Notes under the pieces: model-generated
Seen by the model: the letters and a program-made list of their open reading frames with translations, nothing else
The model's database searches: none
What the model was told of the DNA's origin: nothing
In this document: positions 42,808-52,011 of the stretch, piece by piece
How the letters are laid out: each line of letters begins with the position of its first letter
Numbering within the stretch: the stretch's first letter is position 1
Translations under genes and position numbers: made by a program
Source of the DNA: Corynebacterium sp.
GTDB lineage: Bacteria > Actinomycetota > Actinomycetes > Mycobacteriales > Mycobacteriaceae
Direction: 5' to 3'
Assembly: GCF_030530965.1 (NCBI RefSeq)
Contig: NZ_JAUMTY010000004.1
Location: forward strand, 19,801 to 83,800
DNA length: 64,000 nt

Positions 42808-45800
42808 GTGCCCAAGTCGGTTAAGCGAAAGGCTCCCCGCCGGTGGGCCGTTGTTGCGGTGATACTGGCCATTATCGTCATGCTGTTGCCTGTCGCAGTA
42901 GCTGTTTTTACTGATGTTGCATGGTTTAATTCCATGAACTTTGGCCGGGTGTATGTCACCGAACTCGTCACTCGGATCGTGCTGTTCGTCGTGGTTGGGC
43001 TGCTTGCCGCCGCGTCGATATGGGCAGCCGCGTGGGTAGCCATTAAGTATCGCCCTCTTGTCCCCGAAGACGCAGACCCCCACAGTCCGCTCGAGGCCTA
43101 TCGGCAGGTTATTGTTCGATCCTCTCGGGCTGTTTTGCTGGGGTTGCCGCTGCTGGTGGGGCTTTTTGCGGGATTAGCTGCACAGTCCGAGTGGCGCATG
43201 ATCTTGATGTTTATGCACCGCGAGAGCTTCGGCGAATCGGATCCGCAGTTCCACCACGACTATGGTTTTTACGCATTTAGCGTGCCGTTCTGGTCCTGGC
43301 TGCTCTCAGTCTTGTTGACGCTGACGGTCGTGGCGTTCGTCGTTAACCTCGTCATGAACTGGCTCTTGGGTGGCATCCGGACGGGGGATCCCCGCGCCGG
43401 GAAGCGGGCGACGGTGATGAGCCAAGCTCGCGTCCAGATGGCGTCGATCGCCGGAATTTTCATGGTCGTGAAGGCCGTCGATTACTGGTTCGACCGCTAC
43501 CGCCTGCTGTCCAAGGACCATTCGACGTTCACCGGTGGTTCCTTTACCGACATCAACGCTGTGTTGCCCGCGAAGATTGTGTTGCTCGTCGTCTCTATTG
43601 TGGTGGCAGCGGCGTTCTTCGCGGCGATTTTCCTCCGGGATCTCAGGATTCCCGCGATGGCTGCGGTGCTGATGGTCGCGTCGGCAGGAATTATTGGTGT
43701 CGCGTGGCCCCTGGTGGTGGAGCAGTTCAATGTCTCCCCGAACCGTGCCGCGAAAGAACGCGACTACATTGAGCGGAACATCAAGTCGACGCGGTACAAC
43801 TATGGCCTCACCGACGAGCACGTCACCTATGACCGCAATTGGGGTGCCGACGAGAAGTCGAAGTCGGATCAGAACGAGTCGGTCGCGAATGATTCGGCGA
43901 CCATTTCGAACATCCGCTTGCTGGACCCCGAAGCGATCTCGGCGACATTTACCCAGCAGCAGCAGTTGAAGAACTTCTACGGGTTCCCGAGTGACCTGAG
44001 CATTGATCGTTATGAGCACAACGGTGAGATGCAGGATTATGTGGTCGCGGCCCGCGAGCTTGATCCCAAATCGCTGTCCGGTAACCAGCAGGACTGGATT
44101 AACAAGCACACGGTGTACACGCACGGTAATGGGTTCATAGCCGCGCCGGCGAACAAAGTCGACGAGGTCGCCCGCGATGTCGGATCCTCCCGCGGTGGAT
44201 ACCCGATCTATACCGTGGCTGACCTGCAGTCGAAGGACCGCACCAAGTCCGACGATCCGGATACGCTGAAGATCAAGGTAGACCAGCCGCGTATTTACTA
44301 TGGCCCCGTGGTGGCTGATACCGATCAGGATTACGCCATCGTCGGCGGTGATGGGTCCGGCAAACCGCGCGAGTACGACACTGATGGGTCGAACTACACC
44401 TACAAGGGCAAAGGTGGCGTCGGAATCGGAAATATCGTGTCCCGCGCCATGTATTCCCTGAAGTATCAGTCGATGAACCTGTTGCTCTCGGACGCGGTGG
44501 GCAAAGATTCCAAGATCGTGTATGACCGCGACCCTCGCGACCGCGTGCATAAGGTTGCCCCCTGGTTGACGACGGACTCACAGACGTACCCGGCTGTTAT
44601 CGATGGCCGCATCAAGTGGATTGTCGACGGCTACACGTCCGTGAATAACTTGCCGTACTCGGAACACACTCAGATTTCGGGCGCGACGGAGGACTCTCTT
44701 AACCCTGACGGAACCGAGCAGAACACCGTCGGCAATAGTGTGAGCTACATCCGTAACTCCGTGAAGGCGACGGTGGATGCCTACGACGGGACCGTTGACC
44801 TTTACGCCTTTGATGAATCTGACCCGATTTTGAAGTCGTGGCGGCGGAGTTTCCCGGGGACGGTGAAGCCGAAGTCGGATATTTCTGACGAGCTGATGAA
44901 GCACCTGCGCTACCCGGAGGACCTGTTTAAGATTCAGCGTGAGTTGTTGACGCGGTACCACGTGTCGGACCCGGGCGTGTTCTTCACGAACGACTCGTTC
45001 TGGTCTGTTCCTCTGGACCCGACCGCCTCTGAGCAGGGGTTGAGGGACAAGAACCAGCCGCCGTACTACGTCGTCGCGTCGGATCCGAAGACCGGGGATC
45101 CCAGTTTCCAGCTGATTACGCCGTTGCGCGGGTTGAAGCGCGAGTTCCTCTCTGCTCACATGGCGGTGTCGTCGGACCCGAAGACATACGGGAAGATCAC
45201 GGTTCGTGTCTTGCCGACGGATACCCAGACGCAGGGACCGAAGCAGGCTCAGGACACGATGATGTCGTCGGACCAGATTTCGCGCGAGCGCACCTTGCTC
45301 GAGGGGTCCAGTACGTTGATCAACGGCAACCTGCTGACCTTGCCTGTGGGCGATGGCGGGATCCTTTATGTTGAGCCGGTGTATTCGAAGCGTAAGGAGC
45401 AGGAATCCGCGTTCCCGAAGCTGCTGCGTGTGCTCGTGTTCTACAACGGGCAAGTTGGATACGCGCCGACGATCGGTGAGGCGTTGAGCCAGGTCGGTAT
45501 CGACCCGAAGGAAACAACGACGACGAAGGAAGTGGACGGATCCGATAAGGATAAGTCCGACCAGAATGATTCGGATTCCGGATCCGGATCCAACTCCGAT
45601 GACAACTCTGGTGACAATAAGGACGACTCTGACAAGAACGACTCGGGTTCCACCGCCGTCAGCCCGTCGAGCGACGATGTGAAGGAACTTGACGACGCTG
45701 TTCAGAAGGTCCGCGACGCGAAGAATAGTGGATCGTTTGAGGACTACGGTAAGGCCTTGGATGAGCTGCAGAAGGCCTTGGAGAAATACCAGAGTGACAC

Positions 45801-45867
45801 TGGCTCTAGTGGGTCGACGCAGCTGACGGATACCGAGGGGCCGAAGCCATCGGCCAGTGGTTCATAG
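42808..45867 (+). CDS. UPF0182 family membrane protein (Rv3193c type)
   Basis: The protein of about 1019 aa has seven hydrophobic helices in the first ~330 residues (AVVAVILAIIVMLLPVAVAVF first, then LVTRIVLFVVVGLLAAASIW and others). A large extracytoplasmic domain follows, with typical UPF0182 segments: PNRAAKERDYIERNIKSTRY, RLLDPEAISATFTQQQQLKN and YFGPVVADT-like strands. The last ~110 residues are acidic Asp/Ser repeats and a short coiled helix. AGGAG lies 10 nt before the GTG at 42808; an in-frame GTG at 42769 would add 13 residues. The family is universal in Actinobacteria and its role is unknown. Confidence 0.9.
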   Translation: MPKSVKRKAPRRWAVVAVILAIIVMLLPVAVAVFTDVAWFNSMNFGRVYVTELVTRIVLFVVVGLLAAASIWAAAWVAIKYRPLVPEDADPHSPLEAYRQVIVRSSRAVLLGLPLLVGLFAGLAAQSEWRMILMFMHRESFGESDPQFHHDYGFYAFSVPFWSWLLSVLLTLTVVAFVVNLVMNWLLGGIRTGDPRAGKRATVMSQARVQMASIAGIFMVVKAVDYWFDRYRLLSKDHSTFTGGSFTDINAVLPAKIVLLVVSIVVAAAFFAAIFLRDLRIPAMAAVLMVASAGIIGVAWPLVVEQFNVSPNRAAKERDYIERNIKSTRYNYGLTDEHVTYDRNWGADEKSKSDQNESVANDSATISNIRLLDPEAISATFTQQQQLKNFYGFPSDLSIDRYEHNGEMQDYVVAARELDPKSLSGNQQDWINKHTVYTHGNGFIAAPANKVDEVARDVGSSRGGYPIYTVADLQSKDRTKSDDPDTLKIKVDQPRIYYGPVVADTDQDYAIVGGDGSGKPREYDTDGSNYTYKGKGGVGIGNIVSRAMYSLKYQSMNLLLSDAVGKDSKIVYDRDPRDRVHKVAPWLTTDSQTYPAVIDGRIKWIVDGYTSVNNLPYSEHTQISGATEDSLNPDGTEQNTVGNSVSYIRNSVKATVDAYDGTVDLYAFDESDPILKSWRRSFPGTVKPKSDISDELMKHLRYPEDLFKIQRELLTRYHVSDPGVFFTNDSFWSVPLDPTASEQGLRDKNQPPYYVVASDPKTGDPSFQLITPLRGLKREFLSAHMAVSSDPKTYGKITVRVLPTDTQTQGPKQAQDTMMSSDQISRERTLLEGSSTLINGNLLTLPVGDGGILYVEPVYSKRKEQESAFPKLLRVLVFYNGQVGYAPTIGEALSQVGIDPKETTTTKEVDGSDKDKSDQNDSDSGSGSNSDDNSGDNKDDSDKNDSGSTAVSPSSDDVKELDDAVQKVRDAKNSGSFEDYGKALDELQKALEKYQSDTGSSGSTQLTDTEGPKPSASGS

Positions 45868-45928
45868 CCAGTGCGCAGGCGATTTCACATTTGTTCCTCG
45901 ATGCGTTAAGTTATCTCTTGTCGCTGAC

Positions 45929-45943
45929 GGAGACACGGTCTCC
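45929..45943 (+). terminator. Short hairpin before tRNA-fMet
   Basis: GGAGAC (45929-45934) pairs with GTCTCC (45938-45943) around ACG. It has no U-tract and may close the UPF0182 transcript. Confidence 0.3.
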
Positions 45944-45953
45944 ATGCGACTGT

Positions 45954-46027
45954 CGCGGGGTGGAGCAGCTCGGTAGCTCGCTGGGCTCATAACCCAGAGG
46001 TCGATGGTTCGAATCCGTCCCCCGCTA
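45954..46027 (+). tRNA. Initiator tRNA-Met (CAT)
   Basis: A 74-nt cloverleaf with acceptor stem CGCGGGG/CCCCGCT, anticodon stem CTGGG/CCCAG with loop CTCATAA, and T-loop TTCGAAT. Initiator features are visible: a 1:72 mismatch (C-T) and three consecutive G-C pairs next to the anticodon loop. The 3' CCA is not encoded (the genome reads CAA after the discriminator A). Confidence 0.95.
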
Positions 46028-46033
46028 CAAAAC

Positions 46034-46069
46034 AACCCCCTATCGGCAGGTGATGCCGGTAGGGGGTTT
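46034..46069 (+). terminator. Intrinsic terminator of tRNA-fMet
   Basis: AACCCCCTATCGGC (46034-46047) pairs with GCCGGTAGGGGGTTT (46055-46069) with one G-T pair, followed by TTC. Confidence 0.85.
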
Positions 46070-46129
46070 CGGCGTTTGAACCGCCGTCGTTACCCGCTGT
46101 GGGTTTTACGACAAAAATGTGTCCGCGTG

Positions 46130-46290
46130 CGGGAAAACTGCGGGGCAATATCAGGGTCGGTTGTGAAAACTGCAGGTGAATATGGGCGAAAAATGGCCGA
46201 AAATTGGCCATATAGCCCCGCACTTTTATTTTGGGGCGCGTATTCCCCCGCACTTTTGGGCTCTAGGTGTAGCTTTCCCGCAGTTTTCCG
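46130..46290. repeat. Array of CCCGCA(C/G)TTTT boxes in opposite orientation around a palindrome
   Basis: Plus-strand boxes CCCGCACTTTT lie at 46217 and 46247, and CCCGCAGTTTT at 46277, exactly 30 bp apart. Minus-strand boxes CCCGCAGTTTT (read as AAAACTGCGGG, 46134-46144) and CCTGCAGTTTT (46166-46176) lie to the left. ATGGCC-GAAAATT-GGCCAT (46193-46211) sits between them. Four boxes are preceded by an AT-rich TATT(C/G)- or TATAG-like segment. The outermost pair forms a 13-bp perfect inverted repeat (46132-46144 with 46277-46289). The last box overlaps the end of the peptide ABC ATPase gene. Confidence 0.75.
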
Positions 46291-48080
46291 CGTGCCGGCT
46301 CTTTCTTCCGCGCGTCGGTGCGTTGCGCAAGGCTCTCGATATAGATCTGCCGGTCACAGCAGGCGCGAAGAAGCTCGGGGCTATGGCTGATGATCAGAAT
46401 TCCAGTTCCGCCGTCGCGCGCCCAGGACGTCAGCATGGTCATGGTGTGCGCAGCTGTTCCCGGATCCAGCATTGCAGTGACCTCGTCGCAGACGACGAAG
46501 TCCGGTTCGCTCGCCAACACACGCGCCAGTATCGCCCGCTGCAGCTGCCCGTCTGAAACCTGGGAGGGGCGACGATCCAGCAGATCCGGTGTGAGCTGGA
46601 CTTCCATCGCTGCTTCTTCGGCCGTCATTCCGTGGCTGGTTTCCTCAATAATGCGGCGCAGGTTAAACCGTGGATTGCACGCCTTCCGCGGCGACTGAAA
46701 GAGCATGTTGATCTTTCCACGCGCCTGTCTCCGGCCCCCGATAACGGATGTAATATTCCGAATTTCCTCCCCGCCGCATGTCACGGTTCCCTCGTCAGCA
46801 TCAAGCAGCCCGCACATGATCCTGGCTAGCGTCGTCTTACCGGATCCCGACGGCCCGGCGAGCCCCACCATCTCTCCCGAGTGGATAGAAATATCCAGTT
46901 GGTCTAGAACGGGGATCGACGTCTTCTTGTCGTTAAAGCTCTTCGTAATCTTCGAGCCCTCCCACACCTGCGGACGGACTTTGATTTCCGACGCTAACTC
47001 CGCGGGTGAGTTCTCGTGTGAACCCCGCGAGTCATCATGCGAGGTACAGGAGCCGTCATGCGCAGCAGTGGAGAGTTCCTCGGCTTCCTTCAGACGTGAT
47101 TCAAAGGTGACAGAGTCGTCCAGGTTAACCAGCGAGGGAGGGAAGCCTGGGATCGGAACCATGCCGCCGGAGGGAAGAGCGGCAAGTAGAGCCCGAGTGT
47201 ACGGGTCATGAGGGTGTTCCAGAACCGTCGACGCTGCACCTTGTTCCACAAAACGGGAGGCGTACATCACGCTTAACCGGTCGGCGATGGCAGCGTCCCG
47301 CAGTTCCGTCACATCGTGCGTGATCAAAAGGACCGCGCGATCAGCGTCGGCAATATCTCGCAACAGAGAGAACAGGGAGGATTTCAATTCGGGGTCCAAG
47401 GAGGCCGTGGGCTCGTCGGCAATCACGACCTCGGGATCGCCAGCAAGGGCGAAGGCAACGGCTACTCGTTGGGCCATTCCGCCAGACAGCTCGTGGGGGT
47501 AAAGGTTCGCCACTCGGGTCGGGAGGTGCACCTGGTCCAGCAGCATCTCGATTTTCTGGGGCGCGTCGGCAGATGGGGTGAGCTCGGTGATCGTCTCGAG
47601 AAGCTGGCTGCCGACGGTTCGGACCGGGGTGAGAAAAGTAGCCGCGGACTGCGGGATCAGGCCGACGTGGTGGCCGGCGAGAGGGCTCGGCTTGTCCCGC
47701 CAATCGCCGTGCTTGTCGCGGTGGTAGGCAACCATGTCTTGGGACCAGCCCGGCGACGGCGACGATTCTTGAACGGTGACCGTGCCTTCCACGTGGGCAG
47801 ATGACGGCACCGTGCCGACGACGGTGTTCGCGATGATGGACTTACCGCACCCGGATTCGCCGATCACCGCATGGACTTCACCTGGGCATACGGTGAGGGA
47901 AATGTCTGTGTTTGCGTGAACCCAGCCACGGTCCGCATGGCCGCGACTGCGGAACCGCCCACGGTGGCCGGGTGCGGGGATTCTCACGCTCAGATTCTGG
48001 ATGTCGATGGAGGGAATACGCACTTCATCAGGGGCAAGACTTTCACCAGAGTTGAGGCTTTCGTCAGCGGTGAGCGGCAT
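46263..48080 (-). CDS. Peptide/nickel ABC transporter ATPase, fused DppD-DppF type
   Basis: This 605-aa protein contains two ABC domains in one chain. The first has VIGESGCGKSIIANTVVG, LSGGMAQRVAVAFALA and VVIADEPTASLD near residue 225. The second has LAGPSGSGKTTLARIMCGLL, VSDGQLQRAILARVLA (signature altered from LSGGQ to VSDGQ) and FVVCDEVTAMLDP. A Ser/His/Glu-rich linker joins the halves. It energises the permeases encoded immediately upstream. Its stop lies inside an inverted-repeat array and its last residues (RGKLRESYT) are encoded by one of the repeat boxes. It is four genes into a minus-strand operon with permeases and binding protein. Confidence 0.92.
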   Translation of the reverse strand: MPLTADESLNSGESLAPDEVRIPSIDIQNLSVRIPAPGHRGRFRSRGHADRGWVHANTDISLTVCPGEVHAVIGESGCGKSIIANTVVGTVPSSAHVEGTVTVQESSPSPGWSQDMVAYHRDKHGDWRDKPSPLAGHHVGLIPQSAATFLTPVRTVGSQLLETITELTPSADAPQKIEMLLDQVHLPTRVANLYPHELSGGMAQRVAVAFALAGDPEVVIADEPTASLDPELKSSLFSLLRDIADADRAVLLITHDVTELRDAAIADRLSVMYASRFVEQGAASTVLEHPHDPYTRALLAALPSGGMVPIPGFPPSLVNLDDSVTFESRLKEAEELSTAAHDGSCTSHDDSRGSHENSPAELASEIKVRPQVWEGSKITKSFNDKKTSIPVLDQLDISIHSGEMVGLAGPSGSGKTTLARIMCGLLDADEGTVTCGGEEIRNITSVIGGRRQARGKINMLFQSPRKACNPRFNLRRIIEETSHGMTAEEAAMEVQLTPDLLDRRPSQVSDGQLQRAILARVLASEPDFVVCDEVTAMLDPGTAAHTMTMLTSWARDGGTGILIISHSPELLRACCDRQIYIESLAQRTDARKKEPARGKLRESYT

Positions 48081-48083
48081 CGG

Positions 48084-48935
48084 CTAGCCCCTCCCTTCGC
48101 CATAGTCATTAACAACGGAAACCAAAGAGTGCCCGACGTGCGACACTGCCAAGCAAAACACGACAAGGAACAATGCCGGGAACACCAGGATCCACCAACT
48201 GCCCAGGAGAACCCCGCCCTGCGCATCGCGGAGAAGAGTACCCAGCGCTGCTCTGTGTGCGGGAAGCCCGACACCCAGGAATGACAAGGTCGATTCGTGC
48301 CAAATAGCGTGCGGGACCAGCAAAACAAGGCCGACGACGGACTGGCTCAGTGCGCCGGGAACCAGATGGTGTCCGATCACCCACAGGTGGCCACGTCCGC
48401 CGAGGTAGGCGGCCTGAATGTAATCCGAGTGCCTCATGGTGAGCACCTGCGCTCGGGTGATACGGGCGATGGGAATCCAGTGGGTGGCAACGAGGGCCAG
48501 CACGATGGCGGTGGCCGACCCTTTGAAAAGGGAGACCACGACGAGGACGAGGATGAGGTGGGGGAGCGCGTTCATTCCATCAACAAAACGCATGGTCAGG
48601 CGGTCAAGAAATCCGCCGGCGAGGGCAGCGGTCACTCCGATGAGGGTTCCGATAATCGCTGAGAATATGGCCGTGATCACCGCGATGATCAGCGAAATCC
48701 TCAGCGCCTGTGCAGTGCGGACAAATAGATCATGCCCGCCGGAATCGGTACCAAACCAGTAGTCCGAGCTCGGGGGACTGTACGCATTCGCGAAGTTAAC
48801 CGTCGTTTGATCCTCTGGCAGGGCAATGGGCACAATGATCGCATAGGCAACAATCACCGCAATCGTGAGCACTGAAATCCAGGCAAGCGATAACCCCGAC
48901 GTTCGACGCTTAAATAGGTGCTTAAACATTGGCAT
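48084..48935 (-). CDS. Peptide/nickel ABC transporter permease, DppC type
   Basis: The ~283-aa permease has six predicted helices and the inner-membrane EAA-like loop (AAYLGGRGHLWVIGHHLVPGAL). The N-terminal helix and DPP-C-type segment SPPSSDYWFGTDSGGHDLFVR are typical of DppC/OppC. The start overlaps the dppB stop: ATGCCAATGTTTAA gives ATGs at 48935 and 48929, so translation is coupled. It is followed 3 nt later by the ATPase gene. Confidence 0.92.
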   Translation of the reverse strand: MPMFKHLFKRRTSGLSLAWISVLTIAVIVAYAIIVPIALPEDQTTVNFANAYSPPSSDYWFGTDSGGHDLFVRTAQALRISLIIAVITAIFSAIIGTLIGVTAALAGGFLDRLTMRFVDGMNALPHLILVLVVVSLFKGSATAIVLALVATHWIPIARITRAQVLTMRHSDYIQAAYLGGRGHLWVIGHHLVPGALSQSVVGLVLLVPHAIWHESTLSFLGVGLPAHRAALGTLLRDAQGGVLLGSWWILVFPALFLVVFCLAVSHVGHSLVSVVNDYGEGRG

Positions 48936-49998
48936 CGACCCTCGGATCTGTGAGGACGACGCAGGCGTCGGCAAGCATGTTTCCGATCAGCACTGCGATG
49001 GTGATGAGGAGGGTGAGCGTCGATAACAACATGAAATCGAGGGATTTTGCGGAATCGACCATCGCTTGCCCGAGGCCCGGCCAGCCGAAGATCGATTCGA
49101 TAATGGTTGAGCCGACGATGAGTTCGGGGAGTCGGGATCCGATGAGCGCAAAATACGAGGGTAATGACAGCGGAACGATGTGGTGCAGCATCACCGTGCG
49201 GTGGCTCAGCCCGCGGACCCGCGTACCAGTGATTGCTTCCGACTGAATTGCCTCGCGGACTGAGGCTCGGAGGCTCAGAAGGAACCAGGGGAGCTGGCTA
49301 ATCCCCAGGATGAGTGCGGGGAGGGCGACATGGCGGAGGGTGCTCGCCACGGTCACCGGTTGCCCGGGGTCTGTGAGCCCGCCGGCGGGGGCTATGGGGA
49401 TCCACAGAGAGAAGAACAGCAGAGCGATAAGTGCAAGCACAAAGGGCGGGAGGGACTGCAGCAGCGTGGCGATAAAACCGACAAAGCGGTCGACGATGCC
49501 ATCTTCACGAAGGCCCGCCACGATGCCGAGCACGAATGAGACGACCAAGGTTAGGACCAGGGCCAGCGACCCCAGCAGGATTGACCACCCCAGACGCTGT
49601 GCGAGGACGTCGGCTACCGGCATGCGGTAGAATCGTGAAGTTCCCAGGTCACCGGTGCAGACGCTGGTCACCCATGACCACCAGGAGGCGTACCAGGGGC
49701 CTCCAATGTGGAGGGTCCGGACCAGATCCTCACGTTGTTCGTCGGTTAAAGCACCGGCGTTGCCGTGGGTATAGGCTTCGAGCGGGTCGAAGGGACTGAG
49801 CGACGCCAAGAAGAACATCGCGGCTGTGACTGCCAACGCGAGAAGCGGCAGGGAACAGAGCCGGCGGAGCATAAGGATTCCGATGTCACGCCGGCGGCTG
49901 TGGCTAGACGCCGAGATCGATCGTCGGCGATGGCGATCGATTGGGTTATCGGCAGGCTTGTGACCTGGGGAAATTCGGCGCAGTCTCAGTGTAGACAC
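48922..49998 (-). CDS. Peptide/nickel ABC transporter permease, DppB type
   Basis: The frame encodes up to 358 aa. The DppB family portion starts at MLRRLCSLPLLALAVTAAMFFLA (49872 on the minus strand) and continues with SPFDPLEAYTHG, a periplasmic loop, and LPALILGISQLPWFLLSLRASVREA with the EAA-type loop. Five to six helices are visible. If the GTG/ATG at 49998 is used, a 42-residue basic N-terminal extension precedes the first helix; the 49872 start is equally possible. It begins just after the substrate-binding protein gene. Confidence 0.9.
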   Translation of the reverse strand: MSTLRLRRISPGHKPADNPIDRHRRRSISASSHSRRRDIGILMLRRLCSLPLLALAVTAAMFFLASLSPFDPLEAYTHGNAGALTDEQREDLVRTLHIGGPWYASWWSWVTSVCTGDLGTSRFYRMPVADVLAQRLGWSILLGSLALVLTLVVSFVLGIVAGLREDGIVDRFVGFIATLLQSLPPFVLALIALLFFSLWIPIAPAGGLTDPGQPVTVASTLRHVALPALILGISQLPWFLLSLRASVREAIQSEAITGTRVRGLSHRTVMLHHIVPLSLPSYFALIGSRLPELIVGSTIIESIFGWPGLGQAMVDSAKSLDFMLLSTLTLLITIAVLIGNMLADACVVLTDPRVDANV

Positions 49999-50001
49999 GG
50001 T

Positions 50002-51681
50002 TTAGTTGTGCCATTCCTCAATGTTGTACCAAGGCCCGAATAAGGAGCCGTGGGAATGCGGTTCGACAATCTGGTCGCCAGTTTTCATGCCGTGGTTATT
50101 GAGCACGTAGGAGTGAGCACCGTACGTGAGCGCGAGCATGGCAGGCTTCTTCCGATACTCCTGCTGGACTTTCTTGTATAGCCTGTTGCGCTTGTCCTTG
50201 TCGGATTCGGCTCGCGCCTGGTCTAGCAGCTTGTCGATTTCTGGATTGACGTAGTCCGACGCGTTATCCCACTTCGCTCCGACGCCGTCGGCCGCATACT
50301 TCGAATGCAAAATGTGATAGATCTGTCCGTCGATGGTGTAAGGCTCACCGCCACCGCCCAGCATGACCGGCGTGGAGTTGTACACCTCTTGGGTCACCGC
50401 GCTGGAGTCTTTGGCCACCGGGTTGATCTGAATGCCAATAGCCTTCAGGTCCGAGGCTGCGGCGAGGGTTAAATCCTTTCGGGCGGCATCGCGGTTAGGG
50501 AAGTAGATAACATCCATTTCCGCTCGCTGGCCGTCCTTGGCTCTGATGCCGTCGGATCCTTTAACCCAACCGGCGTCGTCGAGAATTTTTTCCGCCTTCT
50601 TTGTGTCGTGGGGGATCTCCGCGTCTTTGTCGTAGGCATCGCCATAAGCGTCGGTGATGAAGGTACTGGTTGGGGTTCCGTGGCCTGCATAAATGTCGTC
50701 AATCATCTTTTGCCGATCGACGCCGAGGTTCACGGCCATGCGGATCGCGTCATCACCGGCGACGGGGTGAGCGGCGGGCAGGGAGATACCTCGCCAATCC
50801 AGGGATTCGATGTGCTCCGCGGAGATGTCTTTTGCCTTGGCGACGGTGTCGGCCAGCTTGGCTTCGAGCATGGTGCCGTCGCCCTCGCCGACGCGCATCT
50901 GCTGCGCCCGGGTGTTGTCGTCGGTGTTGTGCCGGATGACGATCTTCTTGGTCTCGGGGGCGTCGCTCCAGTAGCCGTCGCGCGCCTCGAGGATCGCTTC
51001 ATCTGGACGGAGAGATGTGACCTTGTATGGCCCCGTGCCAATGGGATCTGAGTTAATCTTCATGTCCTCTGCCTTCACCGGGTTGGTGAAGTCGAAGGCT
51101 TCGGAAGGAGCAATAGCTCGGTAGATGCGACGGTCGAACTCGGAATCAGGGTGCTTGAGGTGGAACTTCACTGCGTGGTCGCCGTCCGGTGTGACGTCGT
51201 CGATTGATTCAACTGCCGTAGCTTCTGTGGAGGCGAAGCGCGGATCAATGATCGCTTTATAAGTGGCGACGACATCCTCCGGCCCGAATGACGATCCGTC
51301 GGAGAAGGAAATATCTTTCTTTAACGGGACGGTCCATTCGGTCAGATCATCGTTGGATGTGGCTTCACCATCGGCGAGCACTGCCTTCGGCTTGGAGTTT
51401 TTGCCTGGTGAAACACGGTAGAGCGAGTCATAGATGTGGGACTCTCCGTTTCGCCCGTGCCCAAGGAGCGGGTTGTAGTTGCCCAGCTCCATATTTTCGA
51501 GGACGACGAACTGCTTGGTGGCGTTGTCTGAGTTTCCGCCGTCTCCGCCGGTGGACGGTGTTGAGCATGCTGAAAGGGCCAGGGAAATGGATGCCACCGC
51601 GGTGAACGCGGTGGTTAGGCGACGGCTTCGTGACTTCTTCAGGGGAGAGCGGAAGCTGGGTGAGGAGTGAGTTCGGGACAC
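50002..51681 (-). CDS. Peptide/nickel ABC transporter substrate-binding lipoprotein
   Basis: The 559-aa protein has a basic, long signal sequence ending in SISLALSAC, so Cys39 is the lipidated residue. The mature part follows the SBP family 5 (DppA/OppA/NikA) pattern: LENMELGNYNPLLGHGR, TEWTVPLKKDISFSDGSSFG, EDVVATYKAIIDPRF, DPIGTGPYKVTSLRPDEAI, AVNLGVDRQKMIDDIY and AGWVKGSDGIRAKDG. It captures a peptide or metal chelate outside the membrane and delivers it to the two permeases. It is the first gene of the operon. The upstream leader is ~330 nt. Confidence 0.94.
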   Translation of the reverse strand: MSRTHSSPSFRSPLKKSRSRRLTTAFTAVASISLALSACSTPSTGGDGGNSDNATKQFVVLENMELGNYNPLLGHGRNGESHIYDSLYRVSPGKNSKPKAVLADGEATSNDDLTEWTVPLKKDISFSDGSSFGPEDVVATYKAIIDPRFASTEATAVESIDDVTPDGDHAVKFHLKHPDSEFDRRIYRAIAPSEAFDFTNPVKAEDMKINSDPIGTGPYKVTSLRPDEAILEARDGYWSDAPETKKIVIRHNTDDNTRAQQMRVGEGDGTMLEAKLADTVAKAKDISAEHIESLDWRGISLPAAHPVAGDDAIRMAVNLGVDRQKMIDDIYAGHGTPTSTFITDAYGDAYDKDAEIPHDTKKAEKILDDAGWVKGSDGIRAKDGQRAEMDVIYFPNRDAARKDLTLAAASDLKAIGIQINPVAKDSSAVTQEVYNSTPVMLGGGGEPYTIDGQIYHILHSKYAADGVGAKWDNASDYVNPEIDKLLDQARAESDKDKRNRLYKKVQQEYRKKPAMLALTYGAHSYVLNNHGMKTGDQIVEPHSHGSLFGPWYNIEEWHN

Positions 51682-52011
51682 GGCAGGTCTTTCGCAAGGG
51701 AGAAAATGGAAATGAAAAGTGATGTGAGTTAGAGCATGCTAAGGAACTCTCGCCTGGTCAAACGACGCTCACCGCATACGGGGGTGAAAACCGAGTTCGT
51801 TAAAAGATTGGTTTAGGAAGGAAAGTCCGAATGGGGATCTTTGCAGGTTAGTGTGGACGGCCAATCGCGCAGTATGGAAACGTTATTGACTAGCTCTTTA
51901 CACATGGCAAAGGGCGGCTCATGACCTGCGGAGCACAGTGCTTTTTTAATCCGCACTCCGCGTAGATCGTGGCCGCCCTGAACGAAGAATCCTGCGCTAT
52001 TTACCCGCGAT
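51682..52011. other. Spacer between SDR gene and substrate-binding protein gene
   Basis: About 330 nt with no gene. On the minus strand a TTGACC (revcomp near 51757-51762) with CATGCT 17 nt further on could be a promoter for the ABC operon, but the -10 match is poor. Confidence 0.35.

Noticed and set aside
43306..44550. 414-aa minus-strand open frame inside the UPF0182 gene
   Set aside because: It is complementary to the conserved UPF0182 protein and has shadow-frame composition (many His/Arg); no independent evidence.
46216..46290. CRISPR array
   Set aside because: The repeated box is only 11 bp, the spacers are too short and partly conserved, there are five units at most with both orientations, and no cas gene is nearby.
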